Assembly: GCA_005408345.1 (NCBI GenBank) | Contig: SEMN01001212.1 | Coordinates: forward strand, 1 to 64,000 | DNA from: Macquaria australasica | Lineage: Eukaryota; Chordata; Actinopteri; Centrarchiformes; Percichthyidae | Reading direction: 5' to 3' | Length of the DNA stretch: 64,000 nt | Shown here: one piece after another, positions 1-13,700 of the stretch | How the letters are laid out: each line of letters starts with the position of its first letter | How positions within the stretch are numbered: position 1 is the first letter of the stretch | Position numbers and translations under genes: made by a program | The notes under the pieces: generated by a model | The model's database searches: none | What the model was told of the DNA's origin: nothing | What the model saw: the letters and a program-made list of their open reading frames with translations, nothing else

Positions 1-1769
1 GTGAAGGACTAGCAGGTAGCCCGGTCAGGCCGGCTAGCGAGTTAACAGTTAGCTTGCCACAACAGCTCCTGCAGGTTTTCTGTTTACATCCGCCTGACAT
101 TTTGATCACCATCAACTGAAGTGTAATTCTTAAAGTCCAAGGAGACAGTCGACAGCGTTGTCCGACACTGTAATACTGAACTCCTGCTGAATGTTGTCTC
201 CTGCATTATATCCAGGACGAGCATGTTCGTTTCCTATGAATCCTTTGTGCATTTGAAGCTAATTTGCATCCCGTGCAGGACCATTAACACTGAAAACTAC
301 CACAGAGAGAGGCAATTACAGAACGCAAATACAAGCTGCCGCCATAAACGGCATCAAAACTGAGGGTTTGATGAAATGTAGATCATCAGGATTTGTCTGT
401 ACAGCCTCACTGCTGAACACATGATGGCTGCACCTTTTAGAAAACGTTCAGTTCAGTGCTGTTTCACATATAAACCAGAGTTTTCAGCTCCGTCTGTCTG
501 AGTGTGAACACGACCTCTTTCTCTGCTCCAGTTTCCCATTCAGGCTGAAGCAGTTTGCATAATTACTTCTTTTATCTGTGTGTGTGTGTGTGTGTGTGTG
601 TCAGTAGCTCCTGTGGACAATCACTCCTTTCTCTCTCACACACACACTGAACTCCCGGCTCCAGTGTACCAAACTAAAACCAAAGTGGCTGATGGGAATT
701 TTAATTTCATTTCCAGTTCACTTTCTTCACATTTACATGATCAATAATAATAATAATGATGGTGCAGACTGAGATATTTGACCTGCTGCTGATCCTCTCT
801 GTAATGTGTTCTGTGTTTTTCTTTTTGCATGAACTTCTTGTAGATTTGCGTCCTCCTGTCATGACTCCATTTACATGACCAATCCTCCGTGAAATCTGGC
901 ACAAATAAGACCAGGCATCTAAGGATTTGTTAAACCAAAAGCTATGTGAGGAAACATGAGCAGCTCTCCACGCTGATGTTTTACAGACGATTAACACGCT
1001 TGAGACTCGTTTTTTTTTTTCTTGAATCGACCTCAGGAGAGGGGAAATTACTTTCTATAATTAAGAAAGGAAATAACATATTCTTGTATTTTCTAGGCAG
1101 ATTCCACTTTTTTTTTACTTCTTTAGGCCAAAAAAAACAAACAAAACAGGGTAGAACAGGTAAAAAAAAGAAGGTCAAACTGAATAAAAAGGTTTAGCAC
1201 CAGAGCTGCTGCGTCGACTGAAAATGATGTTGACGGGACAAATGTGTCACTCTGTGGTACCGACAGGGCAGAACAAAACATGAGCACCTCGCCAGGCTGA
1301 GAAAATGAAGTGAAACATGATTGAAAGGTCATGTGGAGAAGGCTTTAAACTTCCTCCTCCCTGCACTCAACGATGCTGCTGCATCACTTCTGTCTTCTGT
1401 GGAGCTCGGCGTCTCGTCCGACACTCTCTGAGCGCTGCCATGTTGTAAACACTCTGCAAGCTCCGCAGGTCCAAACCTCTCTTTGAGGAAGTGATGTGCA
1501 CAGTTGAGAAACATCCCAGGTTCTTGCAATCTAATCTAATATGTTTTTTCTCTATTGGACGTTTTATTACCAGAATGTCTCTTCTGAGCCACTTCAAAGA
1601 TACATTTCCATCGCTTTGTGTTAGAAAATGAAGTTTATCTTAATCAGAGTTCTTGATACTCAGCACTGATCTTCACTGCTCTCTGCTGCTCCAGTGAGCC
1701 ACTTCAGAAACTGTATTTTTGGTCTGTTGTGACAGAGTCTGATGTGATGTGATGTGATGTGTCCTGCAG
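1..1769. other. Upstream or first-intron sequence of the gramd2a-like gene
   Basis: No exon can be supported here. The next exon (1770) starts with the last base of a split codon, so at least one coding exon lies upstream, either in this stretch or before the window. Nothing here resembles the N-terminus of vertebrate GRAMD2A. The stretch holds a TG microsatellite at about 581-601, several T- or A-rich runs (1010-1160), and a GATGT pentamer repeat at 1740-1760 just before the splice acceptor. The short open frames on both strands look like chance. Confidence 0.5.
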
Positions 1770-4700
1770 GCTACAGCTGATCGACGACCTGTCCTACGAA
1801 GACGTGAAGAAGTGTTACAGAGGATCAGTGAGTCCTTCACTCAGCAACACAATGTGAACTGACCCAAACATGACCACATGTCAACACTGCTGCTCTCACA
1901 CCACACCTACTGATGCATGTGGCCGATATAACACACACACACACACACACAGCTCTGTGGTTGTTTTCTGAAGCCCAGAGATGACGGCAGGCCAGCAGGA
2001 GGCCTTTCAAATCTTTTTTAAGGCTCTGCAGAAGTTTCCGGCGTCTGTCTCGTCTCCATGGGAACACGTCAGGGGGGGTGTGTGTGTGTGTGTGTGGGAG
2101 CAGACAGAGAGTTACAGTCTACCATCAGACGTTAACATTAACCAGGCTGCAGTCGTGTTTGCAGGGTCTCTCTCCTTCCTGCAGATGAATTATCAGGAGG
2201 AGACGTATTATAAAATTCTCCACCTGTGAAGGCGTAAACATAGCACAGATGGGATTTACAGGTGGTGGTAAAAAAAAAAAAGTAACTTCCTATTTATTCT
2301 ACAGAAAGCTCAGTGTTTTCTGTGGTGAGACCAGAGAGCAGCACTGTGTCTGTTAGATAAAATTAAATAAGATATTCTAATAGCTTCATATACAGCCAGA
2401 GTACTAACATGAGAGTGGCATCAACCTGATCATCTGACAAGCACATTTCCCAAAACATTGAACTTTACAGCCTTTTTGCACAAGTCTCTTATTTTCGTAC
2501 AAAACATTTTGGACTTGTTTAGAGCTGCAACTAACGATTATTGTCATTATCGATTAATCAGCAGATTATTTTCACAATTAATCGTTTAGTCCATAAAATG
2601 TCAAGAAATTGTGAAAAATGCTCATCACAGTTTCCCACAAACCAAAGTGACGTCTTCAAATTTATTCTTTTGTCCAAAACCCAAAACTCTTCATTTACTG
2701 TCAGAAATGACAAAGAAAAGCAGCAAATTCTCACATGTAAGAAGCTGGAAGCAGCAAATGTTTGACTTTTCTGCTTGAAAAATGACTGAAATGATTAATC
2801 GATTATCAAAATAGTTTGCAATCAATTTTCTTTGGATCGACTAATCGATTAATCAACTAATCGTTGCAGCCTTGATTTTCTGTGTTATTTCACATTTAGT
2901 CTTAAAAGGCTAGAAAATGATGAACTTTACAGGTAGAGGATGATGTTCCCTTCATGTTCCCTTCAGGCGCTGTGCAGTGTGGACTGGACCCAGTATGTGC
3001 AGATCATATTGGGTCCAGTTCATTTGGATGTGAACTTAGTCTTTGATATAATGCATCAAACTGGGCTCCTGATCTCACAAAGCACAAGTTGAAACTCCAG
3101 AAAGATCTTTTACGAAACGTCTTTAGTGTCAGAGTTTCTGGTTTGACCCAAATGTTGAAATCGACCTCAGAAGCTTCAGACGGCGTCGAGCTGCTGCTGT
3201 TGTTTTAGTCTTTGTTGTTTCAGACAGGAACAGGAAGGCAGGAAGTCACCATCTAACAGAGAATAAAGACTCACAGGTGTATGGGGGGGGTAACATCTGA
3301 CCTACATATTAGGAACCAAAACAATACTCAGGCAGAATATTCCAGAAAATAGTGTATAGAAAAGCTTCCAGATATCCACCACATTGTGATATACAGTATA
3401 TTGATAATTTAATCAGGTTGTGAGACTGAGACCTGTATATATCTTAGTGTGTTCATATCTACCCCTTACTGTTATTTATATACTGTATTACCTCTTTACA
3501 TATGTACATTACCGCACTTTATACTTCTGGTTAGATGCTGAACTGTATTTTGTTGTCTCAGTACCTGTACTCTGTGCAATGACAATGAAGTTGAATCAAA
3601 TCTAATGATAGACAAATTTCTCATTATTGACAGAATGTCTTGGTAACATTAAAGTTGACTGAATGATAGATATACAGGCTTTTATTCTACACAGGAAGCT
3701 TGTCTGATTTTTAATTTTTGACTCAAATGTTGAATATGAGTCTTGAATGAAACTGCTGAACCAAATGCAAAACTTGTGAAAGTGATACAGGTAACATTTA
3801 AAGTTTTAATGGCAGGATATTCAGAGACACTGGTTGTACTCGGTCTTATCTGTGTTTAAAACAAGTCTATGAGAGGTTATATTAAGAGGTGATAATTGGA
3901 AAGCATCAAAGGCAGACTGAAGAAGAATTAGACAATGGTATATAAAAGTGTATCATCTGCATAAAAACGGACATTCAAGCACTGATTAGTAAGAATGTTA
4001 TTTATGTATAATTTAAATAGTAATGGGCCAAGAATAGACCCCTGTGGCATCCCATTAGTGATGGTAAGAGGCCTTGATTCAACCATATCCCCCAGTGCAG
4101 CACTGAAGTGACACCAAATTACATAATTATTAATTACAGAAACATAAACAGATGTATCCGTGTGTGATTATTTGTGATTGATTCTGCCTCCACAGACTGT
4201 CAGCAAGTACAACTCTCAGTACCACAAACTGTTCCAGACCGTCCCCAAAGAGGAGATCCTGATGAAAGGTACGTGGGACATAACATGTTAAGATTGTATT
4301 TATTTACAGCCAAACCTGGTCCTGGTTTTACTCCTAAAGATGTGACATTGATGGAGAGAGCTATCCATCCCAGAGGATATGTGTTGCTTTATTGATTACT
4401 TTCTAAGAGGTGAAATCATTATGTAGATTGAACTACTTCACCACAGCTGCACTATCATCTTTCTAACTCAGTCCATACTCCAGTTCGACCCAGGTTAGCT
4501 CATATGTGCTGTATGTTGTTTCCATTGAAACCATTTTATTTTATTTTATTTTATTTGTTTCCAGCTCTTGATGAAAACAGAGATGCAGTAAAAGTTGACT
4601 GTTTCTCTCTTCCTGTCTCCCTGCCCTCTTCTTCTTCTTCTTCTTCTGTAGTGTATTCGTGTGCGTTGTTGAGAGACATCCTGCTGCAGGGACGACTCTA

Positions 4701-7700
4701 CATCTCCAGGAACTGGCTGTGTTTCTACGCAAACCTGTTTGGCAAAGACATTAAGGTGAGTGCAGAAGCTGTCGGTCCATCTCCACCACCCGTCCCTTTA
4801 AGGCCGTGTCCACACTGAGGCGGGTGAATTTAAAAACACATTTCGTCTTCGTTGTGTTGGTCTTCCATCCAAACTAAACCTGTTACCTCCAGCTTCTTCT
4901 GAGTTTGAATTCCAGTATAACCAACGTCAAACAACTTGTAGCAGCACAGAAATGACAGTTTGTCTTTAACAGGTGGAATTTACTGAATGAGCGGATCAAT
5001 GACTGAAACAGAAGATAAAGTCAATGAGAAGAACACATTGTGAACTCAGATATACTCAAACATCACACACGTGATGATGGAGAGCAGCAGATGAAGAGGT
5101 CTTACCTGCAAAATTAGCCACCTGGTTGTGTCTGTCCATCCAGCTTAAGTGTGGAAGTAAAATCTGCAGGTCAAAGGTCACTGTAGTGGGACTAATGGTG
5201 TGTTCCCACCAAAAGCGAATTGAGCGTTTCTGGCGGTGATATTACATACAAAGTCAATACAAAGACGCAAATAGACGCAAATTCGAATCAGGCGGCGCTA
5301 ATGACGTGGCTTCTGCGGTGCGAATAGACGAAATTTGCGTCTTCCGCCTATTCGTGTGAGTTGAAAAATTTCAACTCGGGCGATATATTTGCGTGACCTG
5401 TGTCGCGAAAGCCAATCGTCCTGAATGAGTCACCAGTGGCATAGAAAACATTTAACTTAACTGAGCTGTAGTGAACACACTGTGGGTGTCTACATAAAAC
5501 ATATGGCTGCACAGCTGCTGTCATCAATAATAAACATAAATTAATTTGAGTTTAAGTTACACAGTATGGAGATATATATGTGTATATACAATAACGTCGC
5601 TGCCGAATTTATGCCTGATTTAGATTACGTTATTTTGAGTGTGTGATAGAGCAGCTATGTTACCATAGCATAGCTCTGATCAATCTGAACTCCATTGAGA
5701 AAACAAGCATTTTAAAAGTAGTTTGCTTGTTGTCTTGTGGACAGACCTGACAAAGCATCAGTTCAGGTTTTTTACAATTTGGCATCATGATGCAGTTATT
5801 TCGGCATTCTTTTGATATGTTTATTGCAATTAAATCACAGCAAAATCTGTTTATTTTGGGTTCATACCGCTGTAGTAAGCCATATGAAGCTGCCACTCAC
5901 CGGAGACAGATGGACAGGTGCTCCGCAGGTGAGACAAACACCTGTAGTTTGTGTCCATCCGAGAAATCCTGGCACCGATCCTAGCTAACAGGTCATCAAA
6001 CTGGGCTCTGGTCAGCCTCAAGTAGCCCTGGCAGCGGTTGTCATCCAGACGCAGTTCCTGGAGAAGGCGGTGAAATTCACCAAGCTGTGTGCGCCTCCGG
6101 ATGACGTTATGAACCGAAACACTACGGCGTTTAGTTTTCCGACGTATCTGAGACTTCCACAACAGGTGCAATGCAGCAATTTTAGTTATTTCGGCCATGG
6201 TAACGAAAAGATATAAACGTTGTTGGCCCTCCGTTATTTTTTCCCAAAAGAGAAGTGCAAAACGGTTAATAACGGGTTTGGTTTAAATAAAACCAAAGAG
6301 TCGGTCTAGACTTGCTCTATTCGAAAAAGTGCCCTGAGATAACTTTGTTATGATATGGCGCTATATAAATAAAACTGAATTGAATTAAAACCAAATGATC
6401 CAGCGGTAAAACTCGAGCAAGTAAAGCGAGGCGAATCGCTTTTGGTGGGAACACACCATAATGTTGAATTGTGCTGCAGTTCTGTTTTAGTTTAGTTTAG
6501 CTTAGTTGAGCTTCACTCTGTCTTAGTTGTGTATTTTTTATCTTAGTTTAGTTGTTTTTTGGGTTAATTTGTGTGTTTAGCATGTTAGCTAAGTTTAGCT
6601 CTTTTAGCATATTACCAACGTTAATAGTTTTGCTATTTTCTTTTAGTTTAGTGACAGTTGTTTTAACCCGCAGCAGGTAACTTAACATACAGTTTTACAT
6701 CTCAATTTAGTTAAGTTCTATTTTACATGAGTTTACTAACTCTGTTTTAATTGTGTATTTTTATTTTAGTTCAGTTTAATTTGTGTGTTTAGTGTATTAG
6801 CTAAATTTAGCTCTTTTAGCGTATTAGCAAGGTTTAGCTCTGCTGTGTTCTTTTAGTTTAGTGAGAGTTTAGTTGTTTTAACCTGCAGCAGGTAACTTTT
6901 AATAACAGTTAATCAATTTAGTTAAGTTCTATTTTACATTAGTTTACTCTCTCCGTTTTAGTTTCATTTAGTTTAATTATTATTATTAATTAGCCAAGCC
7001 AAGTAAAAAGCTCTGTTTTAGTTTTAATTTACATTACATATACAATATATATATATATTTACACATTACACGTGAACCACCAGATTCATGAGGCGAGAGA
7101 AAAAGACAGACTGTATCAGAGTTCCTCCATATGATTTTGATCGCTTCTACCAGAGGATTTATCTTTCTCCAACAAATAAAAAACTCAGCATTATCAGATT
7201 CATCAGCCTCTTTGTGGGTTTTACTGATAAGCAATTTCCCCTTCTTTTTTCTTTTCTTTCTCAGAGCACATCTTTTCAGTGCAACATGACAATCTAGGGT
7301 GACGTACTTGACATAGAGCTGCGTACATGTGTAAGAAGATATCTAACCTTCCCATTTTGTCACGTATACGTTGACAGAAATAATAAAACACCCTCTTAGA
7401 AGCCTTGTTTTCTGGCACTTCCAGTTTTTAGAAAAAATAATGGCAGATGGAGATGAGGAGTCAAGCCTCGGGACTCATCAGCACTACAGGAACATTTGTC
7501 CAGTGAGGAGAAATGATAAATGACCAACATGTACAGACATGGTCAAAGGTCACCTCAGTATCAGCACCTGTCAATAAGGAGAAAATGAAGCTCATGTGAT
7601 GCTGTTTCCTCGTTCAGCCTCAGTCTGTTGACTGGACGGCAGGTGACCAGGTGCTTTGCTCAGGAGCCGTCCAGCAGCAGAGGTGACAGGAAGTTGTTTG

Positions 7701-10700
7701 CTCTGACTTTCACACCAAAATGTTGAAGTTTATTATCTTTCTTTTCTGGATGTGCAGGTCTGTATACCCGTGGTGTCGGTTCGGCTGGTGAAGAAACACA
7801 AGACGGCCGGCCTGGTGCCCAACGGCCTGGCTATCACCATGGACACCGGGCAGAAGGTACCACACGGGACTAGTACACACCACAGATACCACGTTATTAC
7901 ACATACAGGTGCTTTTCAACAGTTTCGTTCAGTTTATAAGCTGGTCTCTGCCTGTCTGTCTCTCTGCAGTATGTGTTCGTGTCCCTGCTGTCCAGAGACA
8001 GTGTCTACGACGTCCTCAGGAGGATCTGCACGCACCTGCAGGTTTGTGGATCATCAGTGTGTTCAGTATTAAAAATCAAGTAACTGTCAACCAACACCTG
8101 ATTCACCTGGCACAAACAGAGGTCAATAAGACCTGTTTTTCTATATAAGAGCATATATTCCAGTTTCATCCCGACCTCCTGTCTGACTGTTCGTCTGTTT
8201 GTAGGTGAACGGGAAGAGTCTGAGTCTGAAGCAGTACCTGGAGGAGCCCAGCTCTCTGTCTATGGTAACGTTACTTTCACATCAAACTGCATTTATAGAC
8301 AGTTTCTTACATCAGATTACGTTTATACAACCTCTAAAGAGCAGCGCGCTTACACGCTGTGGGAGAAGAAATAGTGACTCAAAAGCTGGAATTGCACGTA
8401 GAGAAGGGGGTTATGGGTAATCGTAAAAAGTGACACCTTCACAATGCTTGTTGTGTCCAGCCAACAGTCCAAACCTCAACATCATTAACAACATTAACAT
8501 CATTAACATTATTAACATCATTCAAAGGAAAAGCAGCAAATCTTCACATGTGAGTAGCTGCAGCCAGGAAGTGATTTTACAGAATAAAGGTCTCGTGTAC
8601 GTCGGCTCCTGTTCAGCCGGAGAAGCAGAACTTCTGTCCACGTGTCTCGTGAGTTCACGGCACTCTGGTCTGTGGAGAATTTGCTCTTAGTGGTCAGAGG
8701 TCACAGCAGCCAGGCAACACATGGGACACATGTTGAGCTGAGTTTACTAGTGTTAATTCACTTCCTGAGCTTCAGTCCGATATCAGTACTTTATTTAATA
8801 CCTCACTTTGACAAACAGGAACAAATTTTTCTACAAAACTCTTTTTCACTTAATAAAAGTTTTTTAAAAGTTGCATGTTGTCTAAGCACACGCTGTCGAA
8901 CTTTAGCTAAATAAAATAAAGTCTAAAATTAATTTGGCATAATTATGATTTAAATCAGAAACGGTCATCTGATGCCAACTTTTCTTATGTAACAGCGAAG
9001 CTGAAAGTTGATTCATCGATTAGTCGATTGTTATGCATCTATTTTGATAATTGATTGATCGTCATTTTTTAAAGCAGAAACTCCAAACATTTGATGGTTT
9101 AAGCATCTCATGTGAGGATCTGCTGCTCGTCTCTGTCACACAATAATAATCAATAAACTGAATATTTTGGACTGTTGGTCGGAAAAAAACAATTTTCTAT
9201 TCATTTCATTTTCTAGACAAAATGATTAATTGAAAAAATTGTGGACAGATTAATTGATTATCCTCAACAGCTTTTGATTCTTCATGCTTGCGGATATATT
9301 TTTCTTTTACACCATAAAAGTATTAATATTGGATACCCAGCCCTGAACTGCACACACATGCTGACTAATACAGAAATGTGGGAAATATAAAAACCCACCA
9401 GAGGATTTTAAAACCATCCAGGAGCAGAGTGACTCCTGCTGTATGAGATATGAGTCAACCAGGGAAACAGGCTTAGTGGAATACCAGAAGCTGTTGTTTT
9501 CGTCCTGCAGTGACCCTGTGACACCTTCATGCTCCCTTTAGGTTCTGTCTGAAATACTGTAACTATGAGTTGAAACACATGACAATCACTGTGTCACTGT
9601 TTGGCCTCCAGTGTTGGATGTTTCTGTTTTCACTCAGTTTGAAACACGAGTCTGGTGTCATTTATTTTTCCTATTATCATTAAATCTCACGTGAAGAGAC
9701 AGAAACCATCAAAGCACATTGGTTCCTGCTGAAGATGTAAATTTTAAAAACACAAATATATAGTTTCATGTAAAACAGCTGCTCACTGTAGTTTTTAATC
9801 AAACAAACAGGAGGAGATAGTGACTTTGTTGGGGACTATTTTCAGCGGCGGATGAATCCACACGTGGCGCTCTAGTGAGTATTTGGGGCAGCAGGACGGT
9901 GTGAATAAACTCCAGTGTGTGTGTTGATGGTGATGAAGGCTCACTGATGTGTTTAATAGTTTTTATACATCAGGCTGTGATACACACAGAACCTGGTCAA
10001 CACATTTACTTATTGACAAGAAGAAAAAACACTTTGATTGAACGTTTTTCTGTCTTTTCTCTTCTTGTCTCTGTCAGGATGAGTTTCCAGAGGTGTTGAA
10101 GTGGAGGAGGAAGCCCTCGCTGCCCGCCGTCTCCTCGTCCCTCCCCGACCTGCTGGGAAACTCCTCCCCCGGCCTCACCGCTGACACGCCCTTCAGCACA
10201 CACACGCTCACCGGTAGGCCCGTCCGTCTGTCAATCAGCAGCCACAGGAGTTTCAGACAGTGAGACGCTGAGATACTTAACATGCAGAGTAAGTCATGTT
10301 TCCTTGTGTGTAGACAGCAGTCTGGAAACAGAGAAGATCCTGCTCACAGAACCAGTACCTGAACTGGGTCACATGGAGTACCAGCTGCTGAAACTCTTCA
10401 TCCTGCTGTGAGTCCCACAGCACACAAACACAACTAAATACACACAAAAATATATTCAGAAATAAAAAACGCTAACCTCCAGTAAACTTCAGAAAACCAA
10501 ATAGTTGATAAACTACAGACCCCTGAAGTGTTATTTTCCCCCTAAATCTGCACTCAAGACCTTAAATATAGTTTACTGTGCACAGGGGCTCCATAAAATT
10601 ACTTAAAACAAATAAATGTATCATTTCAAAAACATCCAGGATGAAACAGACAAAAATGACCAAAAAAGGCCCAAATAAACTCCTATTATTAGCATCAGTG

Positions 10701-13700
10701 TTAGTAGAGTCTGAGGTGTGTTTAAAGCCCTCTGTATTTTCCAGTTTTGTCTCAGAACTGTGAACTGAAACATATGTAATCGTGATCTGTGCTGCCACCT
10801 GCTGGTTGATGTTCTGTATAGCAGCGTGTTCATCAGGCCACATACAATAATACAGAACAGCACTGCAGAAAATAAATAAATAAATAAAAAAAATATTTTT
10901 TTATTTTCTCCCTTTCCTCTGCTTTAGTTGGATCTCTCCATGCAGATAGTTTTGGTTTTATTTGTCTCTGATTTCTGCATCCTTCCTGATAAAACAGGGG
11001 AATCAAGTTTTGTTTGTGCTGCTTTTTTTTTACAAGTGCATTAATTCTTAATAATTTACTGGAAAGAGGCAAGAAATTCTGCACTAATGATTGCTAATGT
11101 TTACTGAGGAGTAAATTAAATTCAAGGAAATCTCTCTGGAAATCAGAAACAGTTTCAGACTTTTTTAAACTGCCACACAGAGCTGCCAGCATGGCTGCAG
11201 ACTCTGTCATTTATAATTATGAGGACACTAGACAAAGATCACTCCATGAAATAATCAGGTAAAAACAGATCAGTAAAGCATTACAGCAGCATGTCTTTAA
11301 AGAAGCCGTGTCAGTGTTACTCAGAATAATCCACAGACCTCACTGTCAACACTCTTCATTGAAACTACTTTCTACTGCAGAAATAGTCTCTGAATGAAAA
11401 CTGTTGGCAGCTTCAGGAATATCAGGAACAGACGTGGAAACATAAAACTAAAAGCCCTGAGCAGAAGGTGAGACTATTGTTATATATGCTGACTGTTCTT
11501 CCAGGCTGCTGTGCAGTTTGATAAAGAACACTTCAGCTCCTATTATCCTAATATTACATCACTTCATCAGGTTCAGCCTCCTGTAGCTTCAGTGTCAGAC
11601 TGCACCAAAGGCTGTCAGAGGAAGTATTGGTGCATATTTATAGATATGATATATGTGTGTGTGTGTGTGTCCCTCAGTGTCTTCCTGTTGGTCCTGTCCT
11701 CCTGCTATCTGGCCTTCAGAGTTTGTCGTCTGGAGCAGCAGCTGAGCTTCCTGAGCAGCCAACCGACTCTGAGAGAGAGGTGCACACACGCACACACGCA
11801 CGCACGCACGCACGCACACACGCACACACTTTTAATACATGTTAAACCTAACTGAATTCATGTGTGTGGATTCAACAGAAACCAACAACAATCCTGGCGT
11901 CTTAAAGGTTTCTCAAACACTTCCATGTCGTTGAGTTATTTGATGTCTGCTGCTGGAACAAAAAGCACCTGTTTTCGTCTAAATGAGCTGCAAACGTGTA
12001 TTAAAGCTTGTAAAACATGAAAAATATCAATGTGGCTGCTGAAGAACAGACGCTTCTGAAACGTTAAAGAAAACATGAACGCAGTTTTTCTGTTTCATCA
12101 GCTGACATACGAAAGAATTATTTTATCTACAGCGGTGGAAAGTAAGTACATTAGTACTGTACGTAAGTGACATACTTGTACTTTCCTTGAGTATTTCTAT
12201 TCTGTGCTACTTTCTACTTCTACTGCAGTACATGTATTAACAGCTTTAGTTACATTATATACTAATCTACACAGTAATATACAGAGTATTTAAAATTGGC
12301 TCCACATTGACAAACTACAACATTAAAATGCTTTTTCATGTATTTGTTAGTGATAAAAACACATTAATATAATATTCTGAGTCATTCTGCACAGTACTTT
12401 AAGTACATTTTGCTGATAATACTTCTGTACTTAAGTAACATTTTGATTTCAGGACTTTTACTTGTAATGGAGTATTTTTAGACCGTGGTATTTCTACTTT
12501 TACTTAAGTGAAGGATCTGAGTACTTCTTCCACCTCTGTTTATTTATGTAAGAGCATCATTACATGAAGAAATAAAAAAGGAGCTGCAGGATCTCCTTGT
12601 TTTGTACTTCAGAAAAGTTTAACTGAATAAAAGATTAGAAATGCTGAGTCTTTGTTCCTGTCTCCAGGTGTGGAGAGGTGCCCTGCTGGCTAGCCAATCA
12701 GAGGACAGGAACCTGACGCTGAAGCCAATCGGGGAGTAAAGAAGAAATCTGCACTTACATAGACTTCCCATCAGGGGGCGGCGGCGAGAGGAGACGGCTC
12801 TCAGGAGGAGACCGCAGCAGCCGATAGCAGCTGAACTCTGACCCCGCCGCGACCTGGTTACCATAGAGACGTCACAATAGTCAACAGAAACAGTAGACTG
12901 ACCTTTGACCTCCGAGGACAAAGGGGACATGTAGAGGTCAGGAGGCTGGAGGAACGACAACACGCTGTAACATAACTGGTGTGTGTGTGTGTGTGTGGAC
13001 CTTCTGGTTCCACTTCTTCTAACACGCTGCCTGTTGGGTCTGTGTTGTAGTTCAGGTTAAACATGTTTTTATGCAGACGCTGCTGGTCTCTGAGCTGTTT
13101 CTCCTCATTCTGTCTTCACACATTTTTATTTAAACAGCCCAATATCACTAATTATAAATTTGACACCCTCTGTCCTTAGACCCTCAATTCAGATGAGGAA
13201 AAACCGACGCCCTGACTGTTAGTGAACAACATACAGGTTTATGTTCTGGCCACCATGTTGAATCACTTCGGGACGGCTCTAAATACTACAATACCCATGA
13301 GCCTCAGCTGCTGTTGCCAGTCAGAGGTGTGAATCAGAGCGGTAGAGACTTCAAAACTTTGTCATTTCAACTGTGAAGAAAACATCGTCAATCTTTAGCT
13401 TCCACCCTGTTAGGAGAGCACACAACAGAATTTAAGTTCTGTGATTGGATGTTTGTTGCTGAAATGCACCCTGGGAGTTGTAGTTGACCTCCACTTGACC
13501 AGATCTTTTCTAACCCAGTTGTTCATCTTTAGTTCTGATGATTCAGCAGCAGAGTTTCATGTTCCTGTCAGTCCTAAAGGTTTTGTTCAGAGTCTGTGCT
13601 CGTGTCCGTCGAGATGCGTCCTCATCGTGAGCCGTCTCACTAACGCTACGACATGTTCAGCTAACGGTGGCGTTGTCACTCAGCTACAGTATAGCTGCAA

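Larger units (their letters stand above)
5196..6458 (-). mobile_element. PIF/Harbinger-like DNA transposon, internally deleted
   Basis: About 1.26 kb bounded by inverted terminal repeats: the left end begins TGGTGTGTTCCCACCAAAAG and the right end is its inverse complement. Both ends are flanked by TAA (5193-5195 and 6459-6461), the three-base target duplication typical of PIF/Harbinger elements. Subterminal DNA is rich in GACGCAAAT/ATTTGCGTC blocks. Inside, on the minus strand, is a HARBI1-like transposase fragment (6198-5851), and near the right end is a nested retroelement tail (6298-6386). The element lies in the gramd2a intron between the exons ending at 4755 and starting at 7758. It looks non-autonomous because only the transposase N-terminus remains. 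Confidence 0.85.

Noticed and set aside
8430..8690. 86-codon frame with NIINIINIIN repeat
   Set aside because: It lies over a family A relic with ATTAACATC repeats and is not a gene.
12668..12716. Exon encoding CGEVPCWLANQRTGT as the main gramd2a C-terminus
   Set aside because: It splices in frame, but no polyadenylation signal was seen soon after it and the sequence is not coiled-coil-like. The 14732-14798 exon fits better. It is kept only as an alternative.
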